A model generated the notes under the pieces. The model had not been told where the DNA came from. It searched no databases and worked only from the letters and a program-made list of their open reading frames with translations. From NCBI GenBank assembly GCA_023053545.1, contig JAKZAN010000233.1, positions 1 to 64,000 on the forward strand: a stretch of DNA of 64,000 nt, in the 5' to 3' direction. Each line of letters begins with the position of its first letter. The first letter of the stretch is position 1. This DNA is from Lepidurus packardi. Its lineage: Eukaryota; Arthropoda; Branchiopoda; Notostraca; Triopsidae. A program made the position numbers and the translations under genes. Shown here one piece after another: positions 61,182 to 64,000 of the stretch.

Positions 61182-63101
61182 TCACTGCGCAGGGTTTCTG
61201 GCGTTGGACCGGAAAGTGTTGAGAACTGGGTTTCGGTCTCTTTGTTACCGTCTGATTCGTTTGGAGTACTACTAACGTTTGCGTTCCAATAGGTTTCCAT
61301 AGTCCTGTTGGACGAGTCCTGCAACTCGCTGCCTCAGCACACTGTATTTTGTAGCCTGCATCGTCATCTGTAGTTCGGCTTGCCACAGAGCCCCATCAGG
61401 GTCATGTTTGCCTTTGAGGATCTCCTGTTCTTCTTGCCAGTTATATATAGTGGGGTATAGATAGTCGAATAGATGATTCCTTTGGTACTCCTCGACCAAA
61501 TCATCGACATTCTTCTTGGATTTCCTGCAGATTGAAGGGCAGGCCGTGAGCACGAACCCTCTCTACAGCAAAGTCACTGCAAGCCGCTCGCTTACTCGCC
61601 ATTCTCGCTGGAAAGCCAGTTCTGAAACCATATCACACAGCAACTACACCTCCAATTTCTCCGATTAAAACACTTTTACAATCCTAACCGGCATTGAAAA
61701 GGCATCTTTTTTGCGGTCAGGAGCTTTGTTTTCCGTCAGATGCAAACCCTCTTCTAGCTGCTGCACTCTAGCATTGGCATTTATTACGCACACATCCCCT
61801 TCCCGCAGAATTTTACTAGTAATTGTTGTTTAGTAAGCCTACCTCAACTCCTCAGCAATCTTGTTATCTGCTTGTAGGCGCAAGTTGAGTCCAAGTAGCT
61901 TCTAGGGTGTATAATTGATCAATGGGTGCATTTCATTCTTGTTGTAACCACGGAGGCATTTCTTGAGGGATAAAACCAAGTAACTACTGCCCATTAAAGG
62001 GGTCGTTTTTAGTTCAGAGAGGGCTTAAGTGTGTATTTTCTGGCTGGTAGACTCGATGGTCCCCCGAACCAAAGGATCTTCATGGGTATCCTCTCTCCAC
62101 AACCCGACAGATCGGTGTAGGGAGAAAAAGGACTCGAACTCCTTCGAAGTGAGGTGTCCCTCTAAATTCTTTGAGAAGAGAACCTTTTGCGGCAAAAATT
62201 GATCTGAGAATATCTTCTTAAGAAGATTAGTAGCAGACTCAGGAGACATACCGGTGCAGAAATCTACCCACGAGAACCTCGAGAAGACATCCATCGCGCA
62301 GATCATGTGGGTATATTTGCTGGCAGATTTCAAAACAGGATCTAACTCCACATATTTTAGATACAGGAATTCTCTCGGCTTCAGAGCCAAGGCATTCAGC
62401 TCTTTGAGAGCAGTCGTCATCAGGGCAGTCTTTTTGAATTTGCACCCAGAGCAGTTGTCGATAACCTCGTTGACGACTGTCTCCATGTTATGCCATCGAA
62501 ACTTATACTGCTTAAGTTTTGCGAAGATATGGCCGTGTCTGCCATGGTTTTCAGCGTGGATTTTGGTGATGATATCGCGCCTGAACCTTCTGGTGGGGAT
62601 AATATCTCCGTTGGAGTAGCTGAGAAATCTGGTGCCGTTGTACTATTCGATCAGATATTTGTTGCTCTTCGATCTGAAATACCTCTTCTGCTTACCTTCA
62701 GTACTAGGCTTGATTCTGGGGTTGTTGGGCTCCTGTTTCTTCCTCTCCCAGTAGTTTTTCTGGATCTTCTACGGAATACTCTTCTCAAAATCGGGATGGT
62801 ATTTGCCAGTTGTTTTATAGTAGAAGATCCAATGCAGCATCTACTACTCATAGATATCGTTGGACGGCACTGGGAAATCCTTGGTTTGGTATGCTGCACT
62901 GTTTGGGGGGCTGTATCTATCCCTGTAGATGGGCTTCGTAGGTTTTTATTTCTGGGGAGATACATCTTGGCAGTCGCTAAAGACAGAAGACTGATCGTAG
63001 CTGGTCTCTTATAAGTAGTAGTAGCTATCGTCAGTCAAGTCGAGACTGCCACTGTCGGAGGTGGGTTATTCGAGTGTGCTTTTGTCGGCGGCAGAAGACA
63101 T
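61182..63101 (-). CDS. Gene derived from a retroviral-type integrase, apparently whole
   Basis: One frame of 640 codons from ATG 63099-63101 to TGA 61182-61184, with a possible in-frame 27-nt intron at 61816-61842. The N-terminus (MSSAADKSTLEEPTSDSGS) is acidic and not integrase-like. Then come an HHCC-type zinc element (IHAENHGRHGH, then CSGCK), an integrase core of the rve fold (MDVFSRFSWVDF; SATNLLKKIF), and a small barrel-like region (LREGDVCVINA to MPVRIVKVFE). A host-like helical C-terminus follows. No reverse transcriptase, protease, gag or terminal repeats were seen nearby, and no breaks in the frame. The active-site set does not look complete, so domestication as a host DNA-binding protein is likelier than a live element. 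Age cannot be estimated, but the open frame suggests selection. Confidence 0.72.
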
Positions 63102-63278
63102 GACAACTCAAATAGTCTTTTATTTTTGAAAACTACGAATCAGTAGTCCGTTGAAAGTAACACTCACTATTTTAAAGTTTCGCTTTACAAAATATGAATA
63201 ATCGCCATGGGTTATTTCACCGATAGCCGGATGCCAATTCAACATGGCCCCCACAATTCAATTTCTCTCATCTATTTA

Positions 63279-64000
63279 TCACTCTAAAAGTACTTCCCAC
63301 TTCGACCCCGAGAACTTCAGCAGGCGTCTCTTATGCTCCAGGCAATCAGAAGACTCCTCACTCTCAATGTTCTGAAGAGCAAACACTTCCCGCTTGTACA
63401 CCAGCGGAACGTTGTTCCAGAATCCCTCTGCTGTCGGCAGGTCCAGAGCACCAGTCATCGTCATCGTCATGTTTGTCTTGTCGGTCACATCGATTACATA
63501 TGATGTCCTCACTCCGCTGCCTCCATCGTTTTCGCCAGTGTAGCCACCGAAAACGAAGACTTCGCTATCGTTGATTTCAATGCCTGCACAAGATTCATAG
63601 TACACAAAGTGTGGTATGCTCACGATTTTCCATAGTTTGGTAGCTAAGCTATAGATCTCGACGCCCTCTTCTGACAACTTCAGGATAGACTTCGAGGAGC
63701 TCAAGAAGATCGACAGATTAGGACCTCCGTACTTGCTGGTTGACTATCTTTCGACTTCTCCGTTACGAGGATTCAACCTTTCCACGATGCGCTCGACGCC
63801 TTCCCTGCCGAATCCACCAATGATATAAATAGCTCCGTCACACTCACATAGGGAGTGACTGCTACGCTCGATGACAGTTGTGAAGTTCTCGTTAAAAAGC
63901 TGCCTGTCGATTTCAAACTTGGAGACCATTTTGTTTTTTCTGTCTTGAGGAGCTTTGGTATCATTAGCATCCTCCATAGTTCCTCCCGTGAGGATAATTT
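63279..64000 (-). CDS. Kelch-repeat protein (5' part beyond window)
   Basis: The frame is open from the right edge of the window to TGA at 63279-63281. Kelch-like units are visible as strand-Gly-Gly blades: KIILTGG at the edge, AIYIIGGFGREGVERIVERL, and EVFVFGGYTGENDGG, each followed by a conserved aromatic or Asn region. The last part (WNNVPLVYKREVFALQNIES; LLKFSGSKWEVLLE) completes a blade. The N-terminal domain lies outside. Kelch propellers bind actin or act as substrate receptors; nothing here decides between these. An ATG at 63975-63977 is probably internal. Confidence 0.75.

Noticed and set aside
61182-61602. A separate small gene with a 19-nt intron starting at ATG 61600-61602
   Set aside because: The same frame continues unbroken upstream into the integrase-derived gene, so a single long gene explains it better.

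Overview
The window is nuclear DNA of a ciliate, most likely a peritrich (Vorticella/Carchesium/Zoothamnium relatives). Gene frames run through many TAA and TAG codons and end only at TGA. At conserved positions the TAA/TAG codons stand where the families carry glutamate, not glutamine: the PKA APE motif, the PKA hinge EYCSGGE, the USP DAxEFF box, HRDLKxEN of another kinase, DUS GRTKEQ and HSP90 PIDEY. UAA/UAG=Glu is the peritrich nuclear code (NCBI table 30). Genes are compact, with spacers mostly of 100-400 bases, and are interrupted by very short GT-AG introns (22-70 nt, often 25-45).

Left part (1-15 kb): on the minus strand a B-box coiled-coil protein, signal peptidase subunit SPC12, a coiled-coil protein, a giant USP9X/USP24-type deubiquitinase of about 2,540 residues, a mitochondrial OXA1/YidC insertase and a ubiquitin-fold protein. 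On the plus strand lie a cathepsin L-like protease and a two-EF-hand protein. Centre-left (15-32 kb): importin beta, two valine tRNAs, a low-complexity protein, a CFAP97-like protein, a phosphatase joined to a gelsolin-like segment, a coiled-coil protein, a tRNA dihydrouridine synthase, a PH plus papain-like protein, an unknown protein and an MFS transporter.

Centre (32-46 kb): a coiled-coil protein, a tandem patatin protein of 1,960 residues whose second patatin domain has lost its catalytic signature, small coiled-coil and basic proteins, a Frizzled-like membrane protein, a Ser/Thr kinase, a coiled-coil protein and mitochondrial 3-hydroxyisobutyryl-CoA hydrolase. Right part (46-64 kb): a small Cys-containing protein, a divergent pair of tiny genes, ER HSP90 (GRP94), a 604-residue coiled coil, an ERK7/MAPK15-like kinase, a coiled coil, an unknown protein, a PKA-like kinase, an EF-hand protein, a whole 640-codon gene derived from a retroviral-type integrase, and a Kelch protein running off the end.

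There is no operon logic. The content is housekeeping (nuclear import, ER and mitochondrial biogenesis, tRNA modification, valine catabolism) plus the kinases, coiled coils and calcium-binding proteins typical of ciliates. No telomere repeat, rRNA, CRISPR array or clear internal eliminated sequence was seen. All reading frames, introns and lengths were worked out by eye. Almost every model gives an exact codon multiple after intron removal, which supports them. Two genes need one G removed from a run of six Gs to stay in frame.
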